Positions 34,640 to 45,935 are shown, numbered from the stretch's first letter. The stretch is 64,000 nt of DNA from Petaurus breviceps papuanus (GCA_028583685.1 JAMXIF010001119.1:309277-373276), one strand, 5' to 3'. Notes: generated by a model not told the origin, from the letters alone. Numbers and translations: made by a program.

Positions 34640-35955
34640 AAGTCTAGATGAAGTAAAACAGAAGCCCTGTATTTTTAATACATTTCTCCCCTGTCTTCTC
34701 TAACCTCCCAAATCACCTCATTCTGTAATTCATAAATTCATAAATTAGATTCCTAACTAGAAGGTGCAAAAGTGTATTTCAAGGCATACCAGACACATAC
34801 ACAATCCCCTTTCCCCCAATTAGTTCTCCATAATTGATCAGGGTAGCACTGCCCTCCATGTCACTGGGAGAGAAATACAAGTTTCTTTTTTTTCCTTTTT
34901 TTTTCCAAAGAGTTTCTTGATATGACTGTTTGAATAAGGTCATTCCTTGAGGAAACTTTTCCAGAGTGAATTAAGCAGCCTTCATATGAGGATAAAGAGG
35001 TTGGCAACAAAGATTAAATGTAGCTGTGTTAACGTACCCTGATACAATTTTAGCATCTTTCCCCTCCGATAATCCTTCTCAACCACCATATCTCCTCATC
35101 TCCCTCCAAGAACATTCAAAATCAAAGTACAGGCTTATGTCTGAGGACTCATCTGATCACTGACAAGCTGATTTCATCATTTGCTTCTTAGACAGAGCAG
35201 GTATGAAAATAACTCTTGGTAGTGTGGGCTGTTTTCCCCAAAAGACATTTCAGGTCAAGAGGGATTGAAATAGGATAGTTGTTCGAAGTAAAACAAAGAT
35301 TTTAAAGCTGCGTCTCTGCCAGCAAAGGGAATTGGAGAATTTGAGGCAATTTTCCCAATAATTTAGTGCCTCCCATCCTTTTTTTTTCCTTGAAACATGC
35401 AGATAATTGAAAGAGATACATCCGTTTGGATTTATTTTGTGAAAGCATTATTTTCTTCACCACATGTCATTTATGGAGAGGATAAACAGATGAAGCCTCA
35501 GAATCACAATCTCAGACAAAAGCCTGAAAAATCCAGTTTGAGATCAATTCTTAGCAGTGTTTGCCATCTCCAGCAATTTACCTAGCTCAGACCAGCATCC
35601 TGATGCTTTCTTGCTACCTACATTTGGAAATGAATTAGCAGAGCAGAGAATTCCATTGTTCCTCTGTTCCTGAGCCAGAATTTTGGCAAGGTAAATACAC
35701 AGAATTTCTACTCCGCAATAACCTATCTCTTCTATGTCGGCAACAAGAAGAAAGGCAAGATCAATAGCATCAAAAAGGTCTCTAATGCTGATTCTTACCA
35801 GCTAAGCCTCAATGCCTTGCTTTCACAGCCTAGGTAATTATTCTCCCTCCTCCATGTTCCTGGGATTCTACACTTTAAGTCTCCGTGTTAGACAGTTGGC
35901 TCTCCTGACTATGGCTGTGCCAGTGAAGGATGTGATTCTCACCAAATGCATATGG
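34640..35955. other. Unrecognised intronic sequence
   Basis: No named repeat or exon seen. Confidence 0.4.
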
Positions 35956-35959
35956 CTTT

Positions 35960-36205
35960 GGAACTGCTTAAATTGTGGATATAGTGCTGGACTTCGTGTC
36001 AGGAAATCCTGAATTTGAAAACCACAGGTCCTTATAAGCTGTGAGACTCCTGACAAGTCACTTAATTAACTTCTCTCAGCCTTAGTTTTCTCATTTGGAA
36101 AATAATAACATTTACCTCACAGGATTGTTGTGAGAATCAAGTGAAATGGTGTATGGAAAGTCCTTAAAAGCACTACTATATAATGTTCATCATTATCATC
36201 ATCAT
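35960..36205 (+). mobile_element. MIR-type SINE
   Basis: 'ggatatagtgctggacttcg', 'cagccttagttttctcattt' and 'ttacctcacaggattgttgtgag' in order. Confidence 0.7.
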
Positions 36206-36319
36206 CCTACTTTGGGGAGGTGCATTCCAGAGTTTTAGGGAATTCTCTTATTGTTAGCTGTTAGGAATTAGAGTCAAAGAGTTAGTCCTAGACCTTGCCT
36301 CAGTTTCCTGCTTTCACTT

Positions 36320-36510
36320 TCATAGGATAATAGAATGTTAAAACAGGAAGTACCGGTCCTTAAAGGTTATAGGCCTACATCTTCATTTCCCAAAGGAGGA
36401 TACTGGTGCCTATAGATATGACTTGTCCAAGTCAGACATTAAGCTAGTGATGCAGTTGGGACTAAAATCTAAATTTTTGGTTTCCTGGTCCTAATTCTCT
36501 TCCTAATATT
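36320..36510 (-). mobile_element. MIR3/L3-type fragment, antisense
   Basis: 'ggataatagaatgttaaaac' and 'atgacttgtccaagtcagac' fit a diverged reverse MIR3. Confidence 0.4.
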
Positions 36511-36691
36511 ACCACATTGCCTTTCTGTCTCTTCATCTGTAGTCATCTTGGCTTTCACTGTCCTACTTGTTTCTATAAGTGAAATAAAGTGATATAATAG
36601 AAATTACTTGAAAAGTCTCACAAGGTATTTCTATTAGAATATATATTTTTAAAGAAAAGCTAATTATGAGAAAAATAAAGGAAGAACATAC

Positions 36692-36877
36692 CACATAACT
36701 TCTGAAGAGATTTCTCTGAGTATGTCTCTCGGTCACATCCCTTTCCAATGTAATTAGTCTGTAGTTCTGTGGTTATCTGGATTGAGGAAACAGGCCCATC
36801 ACAAGTTTCCAGGTGAATGCTGGGAAACAGGGGCATACTCCCTGAACCAGGCTTGTACTCAATTCTCTTGGCCCAGT
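36692..36877 (-). CDS. CLSTN2: Calsyntenin exon, linker before the LNS domain
   Basis: This internal exon encodes the extracellular linker between the second cadherin repeat and the LNS domain. On the minus strand the acceptor 'tttttcattcag' precedes 36877 and the donor 'TGTG|gtatgt' follows 36692. It is 186 bp: two bases finishing an Asp codon, 61 codons, and one base of a Gly codon completed at 21358, so phase 1-1 symmetric. It reads '(D)WAKRIEYKPGSGSMPLFP', then 'HLETCDG', 'TNYIGKGCDRETYSEKS' and 'LQKLC'. From memory this matches human CLSTN2 with a few conservative changes. Three cysteines are kept. It is too short (62 codons without its own start) to stand out as an open frame. Confidence 0.94.
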
Positions 36878-36884
36878 CTGAATG

Positions 36885-38025
36885 AAAAAGGAAAAGAAAG
36901 GGAAAAAATTATTAGAATCTGAGTTAAGATTTTGACCTTGTTTCTACACAGGTCATTTAACGAAATCACCACTTTGTAAAATACAATTTAAATCACATGA
37001 TCCACAAGGGGGAAGAGGCATATTTAGTTCACACATGACAAAATTGCACCTGGGCTGAAATGAGGAAGCAGCAACCAAGATGATGTGCAACGTTTCAGAA
37101 AACTGATTCTAGGGATGTAACCACTAAACTTATAAATTAACTTGGTTCTCACTCAATTGGTGTGAAAACCACCAGGCACCTTATGTGTGAGTTTTAGTAC
37201 TTGTCACGTCACTAGAACTCAGCTGTGAGCTTTATCACCAGGGTGCCCACCAGTTTAGTATTTTCAGCCAATGTTGACTGTAAGTTAAAGAGATACTGTC
37301 CTAATCCTTTCATCAGAGATAGTGAGATTCATTCTGGTAGGCCTCTATCTTAGCTTTTTGTTTTCATGTAGGTTCCAGGATCTTTGAAAATGAATGCTTA
37401 GAATACTTTAGAATAAGAGACCTCACAGATGTTACAGCTTGCTCTTACATTCTTGGATGTTCAAAGTCCAGACAAGTAATTGGGGAAGACCAATAACCAG
37501 CTCATTCTCTGATTTGCTATTTTTGAAGGAAAAATCAGCTTTCCCATACAAATAAGACAAGGCAGTAAGTGAATTCTTTCATCTTTTCCCTTCTTAGTTG
37601 CCAGTGATGTCTGCATCGGGGGTCAGATGAAAAGAAGAAACTGACTTCCTCTTCCCATATTTGTGTGCAAAGGATGCAGTATGACCCAAGAAGACTCTGT
37701 CCCTGGCTGATGGCATGTAAACACAATAAAGCTTTGTTTTAGTCTGTTTTCAAATGTCTCGTTCTCTTTATTCTCCTCTTCTAAGATTTTTGTAGTAGAT
37801 GTCTTCTGAGAAGCTCAAAGATTTTCAGAGGTATTAACTAGTTCATGTTCATTCCCATCCTATGCGGTAGATGGGTCATGTATTAGAATATCCATTCTAC
37901 ATATCATGAAACTTAGGTCTCTCCTGTTAATACGAAAGCACACCTCAGATATGGGATTGAATATTTGGTCATATTTGGCCAAATATATAGAAACTGGGCA
38001 CTAAAGTGTTTTTTTTTTAACCAGA
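36885..38025. other. Intronic sequence, unrecognised
   Basis: No exon seen. 'acacaataaagctttgttttag' near 37714 resembles a poly(A) signal context but lacks other support. Confidence 0.4.
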
Positions 38026-38029
38026 TGAA

Positions 38030-38175
38030 AAATCAGAAGAAAAGACATGAAGTTGGGGAAAAGTTTTTCATTAAATATATCTGATAAAATCTACAAGAAA
38101 CTGACATCAATTTTTAAGATTCCTAGCCAACACCAAGAGATAAGCAGTCAAAAGATACGAAGAGATAGTTGTCAA

Positions 38176-38207
<32 letters not shown>

Positions 38208-38885
38208 ATATATAAGCTATCAACAATGATTAAAAATGACTCAAGATTATTAGTAGTAAGAAAATGCAAATTAAAACAATCCTGAGATATCATCTTACCC
38301 ATAGCAAGTTAGCAAGGATAATAAAAGATGGGGGAACTCCTTTTTAGAAGGTTATGGGAAGAGAGGCATGCCAAGTCATAGCTGGCAGGGACTGCTATGA
38401 AAGAGTTCAGCCACAAGTTACTAAATTTTCATTTAGAGATTCCACTTCTTTGACTATATCACAAGGGGGTTATTGACTGCAAGAAAAGACTGATATGTAG
38501 ATAAATATTCATATATATGCTATATTAATGTAACAGAATGTGACTGCATTGTAAAGAAAGACAAATATGGAAAATTTGAAAAAATGTGTTGACTTATATG
38601 AAGTGATATTGAATGAAAAAAAGAGGTAAAAGAATTTTTTCTTCATTCTTTGTAAACTAAATGATGTTAAAAATGATTTCAATGTAAAAAAAAGGCAACA
38701 TTGAGAGGCAACAGAACTCTGGTCAAATATAATGATTAATGTTAATAACATACCATAAAAGTTAAAAGACAAAGCATTCCTTTCTGTTAACAATCAGTAA
38801 ACTGTTTTGGGGGAGTGTACCACATAGGGGTCTTTGAGTATTTGTCACAAGGTATCTGTTATGTCAAAACAAAAATGTCAATCAA
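38030..38885 (+). mobile_element. L1 LINE 3' part
   Basis: Starts in the ORF2 C-terminal region ('aaatatatctgataaaatctac', 'gcaaattaaaacaatcctgagatatcatctta') and runs into the 3' UTR. Diverged and carries an (AT)n run at 38182-38207. Confidence 0.7.
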
Positions 38886-39204
38886 TTAAAAAAAATCAGA
38901 TTGGCAATGATTTCAGCAGCTTTTCATAGCTATATACCCTGGGAGTCTTGATTTTAACCAGTAGGTTAAAAAATAGAATAGAAGCAAATTTTAACAATTT
39001 AATAAAACAAAATGTATATGATTTCTGGTTTTTGTGTCCTTTCACAGTGTCCAGGAGCTATCTTTTCAAGAATAAGGTTAAAGACCCCAACAAAGGCTTG
39101 TTGAATATGAATTTTACCATACAGAACTCATTTTCCGAGTTCCTGTTATCAACAATTGCTGCTATTTCTTATGATGACTATTATTATTATTTTTATAATT
39201 CACT

Positions 39205-39560
39205 TATTCACATTTGCCAGGCACCATCCATGTAACAGACAGGCCTCTGTGATAAGCACTGTGGGGGAATATAAAGATATATAATGCAAAGTCCTATCCT
39301 CAAGTAGCTTTCAATTTAGTACAGTAGAATAGACACATAGACAGTTAATCATAATACAGAGTTGAATATTGATAAGTACCACAGGAAAGATAAAGACAAA
39401 GTACTTTCTCAGGGGTAAGGGATCACTTCTGGAATAATGAGGAAAGGCATCACATAAGAGTTAATATTATGAATTGGGTCTCAAAAGATGAAAAGAGCCT
39501 TGAAAAGGTGATGATATGGTGGATGGTATTTTGGAAGGAACGGAAGGACTGAGCTAAGGT
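39205..39560 (-). mobile_element. Probable L2 LINE 3' part, antisense
   Basis: 'gataagcactgtgggggaat', 'gcaaagtcctatcctcaagtagc' and 'gaattgggtctcaaaagatg' resemble a diverged reverse L2. Confidence 0.45.
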
Positions 39561-40108
39561 ATAGAGGCAATAGAGAATATAGTATGTTTAATGAATAACA
39601 AACAGTTCAGTTGGGATAAAGCACAGAGGAACAGTAAGATATAGCTGAAAATGTAAAATTAATTCATATTGAGACAAGTTTCTTTACTCTTTAATGTATT
39701 AATTTGTTTCTTGATTTGGGGTCAGTATTTTCAAATGAAGACCTTTTTTTTTTTTAAACATAATACAGAAATGAAGAAACCCAAAGCAGAGAAGAAGCAA
39801 ATGGAGGGAGAGGTTGAATCATGAACAGGCCTCACTATCATTTTGCAGGAAGGATATACTTGGCAGAGACTCAAACAGCATTCTTGACCCAAACACATAT
39901 TTGTGTCCTTCTAGTATCACGTCCTAAGTTTGTTCTTTAGTTTATACGACAGTCAAAAAAAGAAATCTTTTGAATCTTGGGTTAAAGAGATTTACAGCCA
40001 CACCGGTTCACAAAATTCTTACTATTTCTTAATAAAGTTTTTAATTTGATATGAAAAAGGGACATACATGGTTCTTGCCTTCAGGGAGTTTACACTGTAG
40101 TGGGGGGA

Positions 40109-40606
40109 GACAACATGTAAACAAGTATGTACAACTAAGACGTATAGAGAAGATGAAGGTATCTGAAAGGGGAGGCATGAACATCTTTGGGAGAGGAGGA
40201 CTGGGAAAGGCCTACTGTAGAAACTGGGCTTGGAGCTGCCTTGAAGGAAGCTGATGAAACCAAGAGACAGCCAGAGGAGAGGGGACAGAGTATTCCAAAA
40301 ATGGGGCACAGCCAGTGAAAAGGCACCAGATTGTGAGAGTGAGTGCCATGGCCAAGCACATCAAGAAACCCAACGACCCTAGTTAGTGAGAGCTGCTGAA
40401 TCATCCTGGCTGATGATTCAGCAAAGGAGGCTGAGGAGCAGACAGCTAGATACTTAACACATTTTCATTGAATTGAATGGCATTTTGGAAGCAGAGTTGA
40501 CCCTGATGGAATTCCAGACTATCAGAAATTACGTTCAAATTCTATCTCCCCTTTCTCCACTCTGGTGTCCCTTTCCCTCTTTCCATTCAGACTGTTCTTT
40601 GTACTC
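40109..40606 (+). repeat. Left arm of a 0.5-kb inverted repeat
   Basis: Reverse complement of 45104-45595 at about 93% identity by eye. Part of it (40109-40310) is an antisense L2 3' end; the rest (40310-40606) is not a family I can name. Confidence 0.9.
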
Positions 40607-40736
40607 TTTTGTTACCAAGACACTCTATTTCCATTCTGGATGTTTTCACTGGCTGTGACATATTCCTGGATCTCTCTCCTTCTTCATATCTATCTCCTGG
40701 CTCCCTTCAAATTTCAGCTAAAATCTCACCTTCTAC

Positions 40737-40752
40737 AAGAAGCCTTTCCCAG
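40737..40752 (+). repeat. 16-bp target-site duplication, left
   Basis: aagaagcctttcccag, identical to 43472-43487. Confidence 0.97.
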
Positions 40753-43471
40753 GGGGGCAAAGCCAAGATGGTGGAGTAAAAGCAGGAAACTGCTTAAACT
40801 CCCATGCCAACCACCTCTAATACCTGTAAAATATGACTCTAAACAAATTTTAGAGCTACAGAACCCACAAAATGACAGAGAGAAACAAATCTCCCATTGA
40901 AGGCAGTCTGGCAGGCCAGAAGGAAGGGTCTATCACACCAGGCTAGGAGCCCAGGGCAGTCCCATTGGGTCATGTCTGGGTTGCAGACCCCGGGTGCCTT
41001 GATCAGCAGAACAGACCTGTTGGAGCACAATCCAGGAGAGTGAATCACCAGCAGCTGTGGCAGTTTCCAGACTTCTCAATTCATAAACACCAAAGAGAAA
41101 GTAAAAGGTCAGTGGGGAACCTGTTGATCCTGGGTGAGAAACTAGCACAGTCTGGCCTCTGCCCCCAGGGCAAGAGGTGGGCAGCAGTGCAGCAGCTGCA
41201 GCTACTGCTGCATGGCTGCCTCCAGAGCTCCCGGCCTGCAGATCATAGGGGGATCAAGTGACCATTCAGAGGTAATCGCTCTTGCTTGTGTTTGGATCTG
41301 GGTTCAGTCTTGGGTGGTGTTCCTGGGGTGAGGAATGCCCGTGTGCCGCAGCTCCTTGTGGCTGTAGAGAGGGTGCCCTCCTCATAGCTCTGACAACATT
41401 TGGGAAAACCCCAGAAATTTGGGACACAGCTCTCTCCATTCTGGAAGCAGAGTTCTACCATGGTAAAGAGCTCAAAAGTCAAGTAATTGAATAATTGAAT
41501 TCTAATTGACATAGAATCCTATTTTGGGGACAAAAAGGATCAAAACATGGAAACAGAAGAAGACAACAAAATCAAAACTCCTGTATCAAAAGCTTCCAAG
41601 AAAAATATAAATTGCTTATAGGCCATAGAAAAGCTCAAGAAGGATTTTGAAAATCAAGTAAGAGAAGTGGAGGAAAAATTGGAAAGAGAAATGAGAATGA
41701 TGCAAGGAAATCATGAAAAGTGAGTCAACCGTCTGACCGAAGAAAATAACACCATAAAAACATACTAACTCAAATGGCAAAAGAGGCCCAAAAAGCCAAT
41801 GAGAAGAATGCCTTAAAAAGTCAAATTGGCCAGATGGAAAAGGAATTTCAAAAACTTACTGAAGAGAATAATTCCTTCAAAATTAGATTGGAGCAAATGA
41901 AAGCTAATGACTCTATGAGAAATCAAGATAATATAAAACAGATCCAAACAAATGAAAAAAGTTAAAGGCAATGTGAAATATCTCACTGGAAAAACCACTA
42001 ACCTGAAAAATAGATCGGGGGAGATAATTTAAAAATTATTGGATTACCTGAAAGCCATGATCCAAAAAAGAGCCTAGAAATAATCTTTCAAGAAATTCTC
42101 AAGGAAAATTGCCCTGATATTCTAGAGCCAGAAGGCAAAACAGAAATTGAAAGAATTCACCTATTGCCTCTTGAAAAAGATGCTAAAAAGAAAACTCCTA
42201 GCAATATTATAGCCAAATTCCAGAGTTCCCAGGTCAAGGAGAAAATATTACAAGCTGTCAGGAAGAAACAGTTTGAAAACTGTGGTAAAAAATCAGGATA
42301 ACACAGGAACTAGCAGCTTCTACATTAAGGGATCAAAGAGCTTGGAATATGATATTCTGGAGGTCAAAGGAGCTAGGACTAAAACCAAGAATCACCTATC
42401 CAGCAAAATTGAGTATAATACTTCAAGGGAAAATATGGTTATTCAATGAAATAGAGGACTTTCAAGTATTCTTGATGAAAAAACCAGAGCTGAACAAAAA
42501 AATTGACTTTCAAATACAAGAAGCAAGAGAAGCATGAGAAGGTAAACAGAAAAAAGAAATCATAAGGAACTTATTAAAGTTGAACTATGTACATCCCTAC
42601 ATGGAACAACTATAATAGTAACTCATGAGACTTTTCTCAGTATGAGGACAATTGAAGGGAATACATACATATACACACACACATACATATATGTATGTAT
42701 AGGCAGGTGTATGTGCATATAAATACATATGTGAGTGTGTGTATTTGTGTGTACATGTATACATAGAGGGCACATGATCAGTTGAATATGAAGAACTGAT
42801 ATCTAAAAATCATCTCTTCATAAATTTCATAAAAAATGAAATTAAGAGGTGAGAGAGGAATATAATGGGAGGAGAAAGGGAGAGACAGAATAGGGTAAAT
42901 TATCTCATATAAAAGAGGCAAGAGAAAACTGTTACAATGGAGGGTAAGAGCAGGAAGGTGAAAGGGAATGGGTCAACCTTACTCTCATTTATTTTGGCTT
43001 AAGGAGGGAATAACATACGCACTCAATTGGGTATCTTACCCTACAGGAAAGTAGGGAGGGGAAGGGAATAAGAGGGGGGATAATAAAAGGGAGGGCAGAT
43101 TGGGGGAGAAGGTAGTTAGAAGCAAACATTTTTGAAAAGGAACAGGGTCAAAGTAGAAAATAGAATAAGTGGGGGATGGGATAGGATGGAGGGAAATATA
43201 GTTAGTCTTTCACAATATAACTAGTATGGAAACGTCTTGCGTAACTACACATAAACAACCTATATTGATTTGCTTGTCTTTTCAGTGGGGATAGGTAAGG
43301 AGGGAAGAAGGGAAAGAATCTGGAAATCAAAGTTTTAAAAACAAATGTTAAAAAAAATTGTTTTTTTACATGCAACTGGGAAATAAGATATACAGGAACT
43401 GGGGTATAGAAATCCATTTTGCTCTACAAAATGTTGGGGTGGGGGAATGGAGAAGGATAAAAAAAAATAAA
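40753..43471 (+). mobile_element. ORF1-only L1 (HAL1-like half-L1), complete insertion
   Basis: A 2.7-kb element bounded by a perfect 16-bp target duplication. It begins 'gggggcaaagccaagatgg', a normal L1 5' end, has an approx 0.8-kb 5' UTR, an ORF1 region (41549-42538), and then passes straight into an approx 0.93-kb purine-rich 3' UTR ending 'gataaaaaaaaataaa'. No ORF2 endonuclease or RT sequence is present. Since both ends are intact, ORF2 is absent from the copied RNA and not lost by 5' truncation. It must have moved using L1 enzymes from elsewhere. Confidence 0.88.
41549..42538 (+). pseudogene. L1 ORF1p remnant (coiled coil, RRM, C-terminal domain)
   Basis: ORF1p is the RNA-binding chaperone that trimerises on L1 RNA. 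The start 'METEEDNKIK' opens at 41549. A heptad-rich coiled coil follows ('LERTEENN'-like, 'LKSQIGQMEKEFQKLTEEN' at 41813-41870), then the RRM core ('IIGLPESHD', 'ENCPDILEPEGK', 'AKFQSSQVKEKIL') and the C-terminal domain 'KPRITYPAKLS' (42349-42537), the counterpart of the 'PRISYPAKLS' motif of primate ORF1p. Several stops and frame changes break it: in-frame stops near 41606 and 41723, frame changes near 41760 and 41960, and a break between RRM and C-terminal domain near 42290. It is not functional as it stands. Confidence 0.82.
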
Positions 43472-43487
43472 AAGAAGCCTTTCCCAG
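43472..43487 (+). repeat. 16-bp target-site duplication, right
   Basis: Exact copy of 40737-40752. Confidence 0.97.
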
Positions 43488-43699
43488 TCTCTCAATGCTA
43501 ATACCTTCCTTCCTTCTTGATTATCTCCATTTTATCTTGTATATGTCTTGTTTACATAGTTGCATATTTTCTTCACCATTAGACTGTGAGCTCCTTGCGA
43601 GTAGGGACTGTTTACTTTTTGCTTTTTTTGAATCCCCAAACTTAGCACAATTCCTAGACCATAACAGACACCTAATGAATGTTTTTTAATTGATTGATC

Positions 43700-44110
43700 T
43701 CAGGCAAGTTATTTAACTTTCCAAGGCCTCCATTACCTCATCTATAAAATAAGAGGACTGGAACAGATGGCTGCTGATATTCCTTCTCACTCTGGATCTA
43801 AGACTTTTCAGCAGTATTTAAGTCAGATGCAATGATGCTGAAGAAATGGACTTTACTTCTGCATCTATTTCATTGTTTTACTAGAGTGTTTTAACATCAC
43901 TCTTAGTCTTTGTATCCATTTCTTGCTTCCCTTTCTGTGAAGAAAGCACTGATTTGGGAGTCTGACAATTGGGTTCTAGTCTAGCCCCTGCATAGACTAG
44001 CTATGTGACTGGCAGCTCTTTGAAACTCAGCTCCTTCATGTACAAAATGAGATGGTTGGATCACATATCTCTTCCTGTTTTAATGTTATGTGACACTTGA
44101 ATTCTAAGAC
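43700..44110 (+). mobile_element. Two MIR3-type SINE fragments
   Basis: 43700-43805 ('ggcaagttatttaactttcc', 'ataaaataagaggactggaac') and 43940-44100 ('gatttgggagtctgacaattggg', 'aatgagatggttggatcac'). Confidence 0.55.
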
Positions 44111-44214
44111 TTACTAATAATTTGCTTTGCTTATACATATATAAAACATACATTTACATATGAGTGTATATCTGTGGGTGTGTGTGCTTAAATATGTCTG
44201 TGTCTATGCATATA

Positions 44215-44343
44215 TTTGGAGGCAACTGGGATTAAATGATTTGCTAGGGTCATACAATTAGTAAATGTCTGGGGCCCGATTTGAACTCAGGTCCTCCTGA
44301 CTGCCAGACTAGTCATCTATTTAATGTGCCACCAAACTGTGTC
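44215..44343 (-). mobile_element. tRNA-derived SINE fragment, antisense
   Basis: 'ggaggcaactgggattaaatg', 'gggcccgatttgaactcagg' and 'gtgccaccaaactgtg' fit a diverged reverse SINE. Confidence 0.6.
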
Positions 44344-44731
44344 TCTCTATATATGTAATAGGGGTTTTGTTTTCTTTCTTTCTCAATGGGGAAGTGGAGA
44401 AGAGGGAGAAAAGATAAGAGATACATGGATTGAAAAAAATTAAATTTTAAAAACACATAATATATTCACTAGAGGAAGCATCAGGAATAAAGGCTAAAGT
44501 TCTTTTCTGTTCCTGTTATTCTCATCAGGCTTCAGAATTTCTCATGTATATTCATTATAAGACTGTCCATTGGAAATCACTAAGTAATGTTAGTCATTTT
44601 AAGTAGTTCCCTTCTCCTCAGGTAGAAGTGGTCATTGAAGCAGCCTTTAATTGATTTTCTATTCTTAGGAAAACTTAATTTTCTAGAATACCATAATGCC
44701 TAGGATAATTACATATAGAAATTTTCCCCAA

Positions 44732-45033
44732 CCACCTTTGTAAAACTTCTTTTATTCAGATGCTTTGGGAAAAACAGAGAAGATTTGAAATTAGAGGGTC
44801 CTATTACTTCTTCCACAATTCCAACAAGACTGAGAAATGTATCAGAACTGGAATTCGCCCATGGGATTATGCAATCTGCAGATGAACCTTGGTATTCAGT
44901 ACCCTACACAGGCCACGTCTCATGAGAGAGCAGCATCTATGGTGGCTGCCTGCTCAAAGAAACGCGGCTGTTCCTCCTCATCTGAGTTATTCAGTGTCTC
45001 ACGTTCAGCATTTTGAAGTTCATTCTTTTGCCC
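44732..45033 (-). other. Candidate nested terminal exon with poly(A) signal, unidentified protein tail
   Basis: On the minus strand an acceptor 'gtttttctaacag' ends at 45034. The exon from 45033 reads in phase 0 for 37 codons to a TGA at 44922-44920: 'GQKNELQNAERETL', an acidic 'NNSDEEEQPRFF', then 'EQAATIDAALS'. A 160-nt tail follows with AATAAA at 44756-44751 and a GT-rich stretch just after it. This is the layout of a last exon. I do not recognise the protein; the acidic patch plus 'PRFF' faintly recalls pogo/Tigger transposase C-termini. Joined to the calsyntenin phase-1 junction it would stop after about 4 codons, so it is not a natural calsyntenin end. No upstream partner exon was found. 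Confidence 0.35.
44751..44756 (-). terminator. Poly(A) signal of the candidate terminal exon
   Basis: AATAAA on the minus strand, about 165 nt after the stop codon, followed by 'ggtggttgggg'. Confidence 0.4.
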
Positions 45034-45103
45034 CTGTTAGAAAAACCTCAACATGAGTAATAGGAATAATCGGGCTTCTGAGGATATGGTTCGATGAGGA
45101 CAT

Positions 45104-45595
45104 GAGTACAAAGAGTAACCTGAAAAGGAAGGAGGAAAGAGGATGCTAGAGTGGAGAAAGGGGAGACAGAATTTGAATGTAATTTCTGACAGTTCAGAAT
45201 TCCGTCAGGGTCAACTCTGCTTCCAAAATGCCATTGAATTCAATTAAAACGTGCATTAAGTGTCTAGTTGTCTGCTCTTCAGCCTCCTTTGCTGAATCAT
45301 CAGCCAGGTTACTCTCACTAACTAGGGGCATTGGGCTTCTTGATGTGCTTGGCCATGGCACTCGCTCTCACAATCTGGTGCCTTTTCACTGGCTGTGCCC
45401 CATTTTTGGAATATTCTGTCCCCTCTCCTCTGGCTGTCTCTTGGTTTCCTCAGCTTTCTTCAAGGCAGCTCCAAGCCCAGTTTCTACAGTAGGCCTTTCC
45501 CAGTCCCCCTCTCTCAAAGCTGCTCATGCCTCCCCTTTCAGATACCTTCATCTGCTCTATATGTCTTGATTGTACATAGTTGTTTACATATTGTC
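45104..45595 (-). repeat. Right arm of a 0.5-kb inverted repeat
   Basis: Reverse complement of 40109-40606. Includes an L2 3' segment in sense ('ggcctttcccagtccccct'). Confidence 0.9.
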
Positions 45596-45729
45596 TGAAC
45601 TTTGTTTGCATCTTTATGTGTTGTCTATATATATTGCATCTCACATACATAACAATATGTTATACATGCATACACATATATAATAAAACAAAAACATATA
45701 ATATGTAATCCCTATCCTCAGAGACCTTA

Positions 45730-45935
45730 AAAATGTAGTAGAAGATCAAAAGATAGCAGATGTAGAGAGAGAAGAGACTTTAAAGATATCTAGACTAACT
45801 TTCATTTTACAGGGGAGAAAGTGAAGGTTTAGAGAGGTTAAATGACTTGACCAAGGTAACACAGGTAGTGAATAGAAAGCCAGCTCCTCTGTTTCTGAAT
45901 TCAGTTTTATCTCCACTACAGATAAAAGACTAGCA
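45730..45935 (-). mobile_element. MIR-type SINE, antisense
   Basis: 'cattttacaggggagaaagtg' and 'gaccaaggtaacacaggtag' in reverse MIR order. A second MIR3/L3-like piece lies at 46090-46245. Confidence 0.6.

Larger units (their letters stand above)
40607..43700 (+). mobile_element. L2 LINE 3' end split by an ORF1-only L1
   Basis: L2 sense sequence 'ctcccttcaaatttcagctaaaatctcacc' stops at 40752 and resumes after the insertion at 43488 ('tctctcaatgctaatacc'), ending 'attgattgat' at 43700. Confidence 0.8.

Noticed and set aside
37710-37760. Poly(A) signal 'aataaa' followed by T-rich sequence as the end of a gene or LTR
   Set aside because: No coding frame, promoter or paired repeat next to it.
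44920-45033. Alternative last exon of calsyntenin
   Set aside because: The phase-1 junction used by the exon at 36877 would read only about four codons before a stop in this unit, so the long frame would not be used; kept only as an unidentified candidate.
45228-45598. Open frames of 113 and 67 codons in the right inverted arm, with mirror frames at 40022-40404
   Set aside because: They are alternative-frame translations of L2 3' sequence shared by both arms; similarity reflects the repeat, not a gene family.
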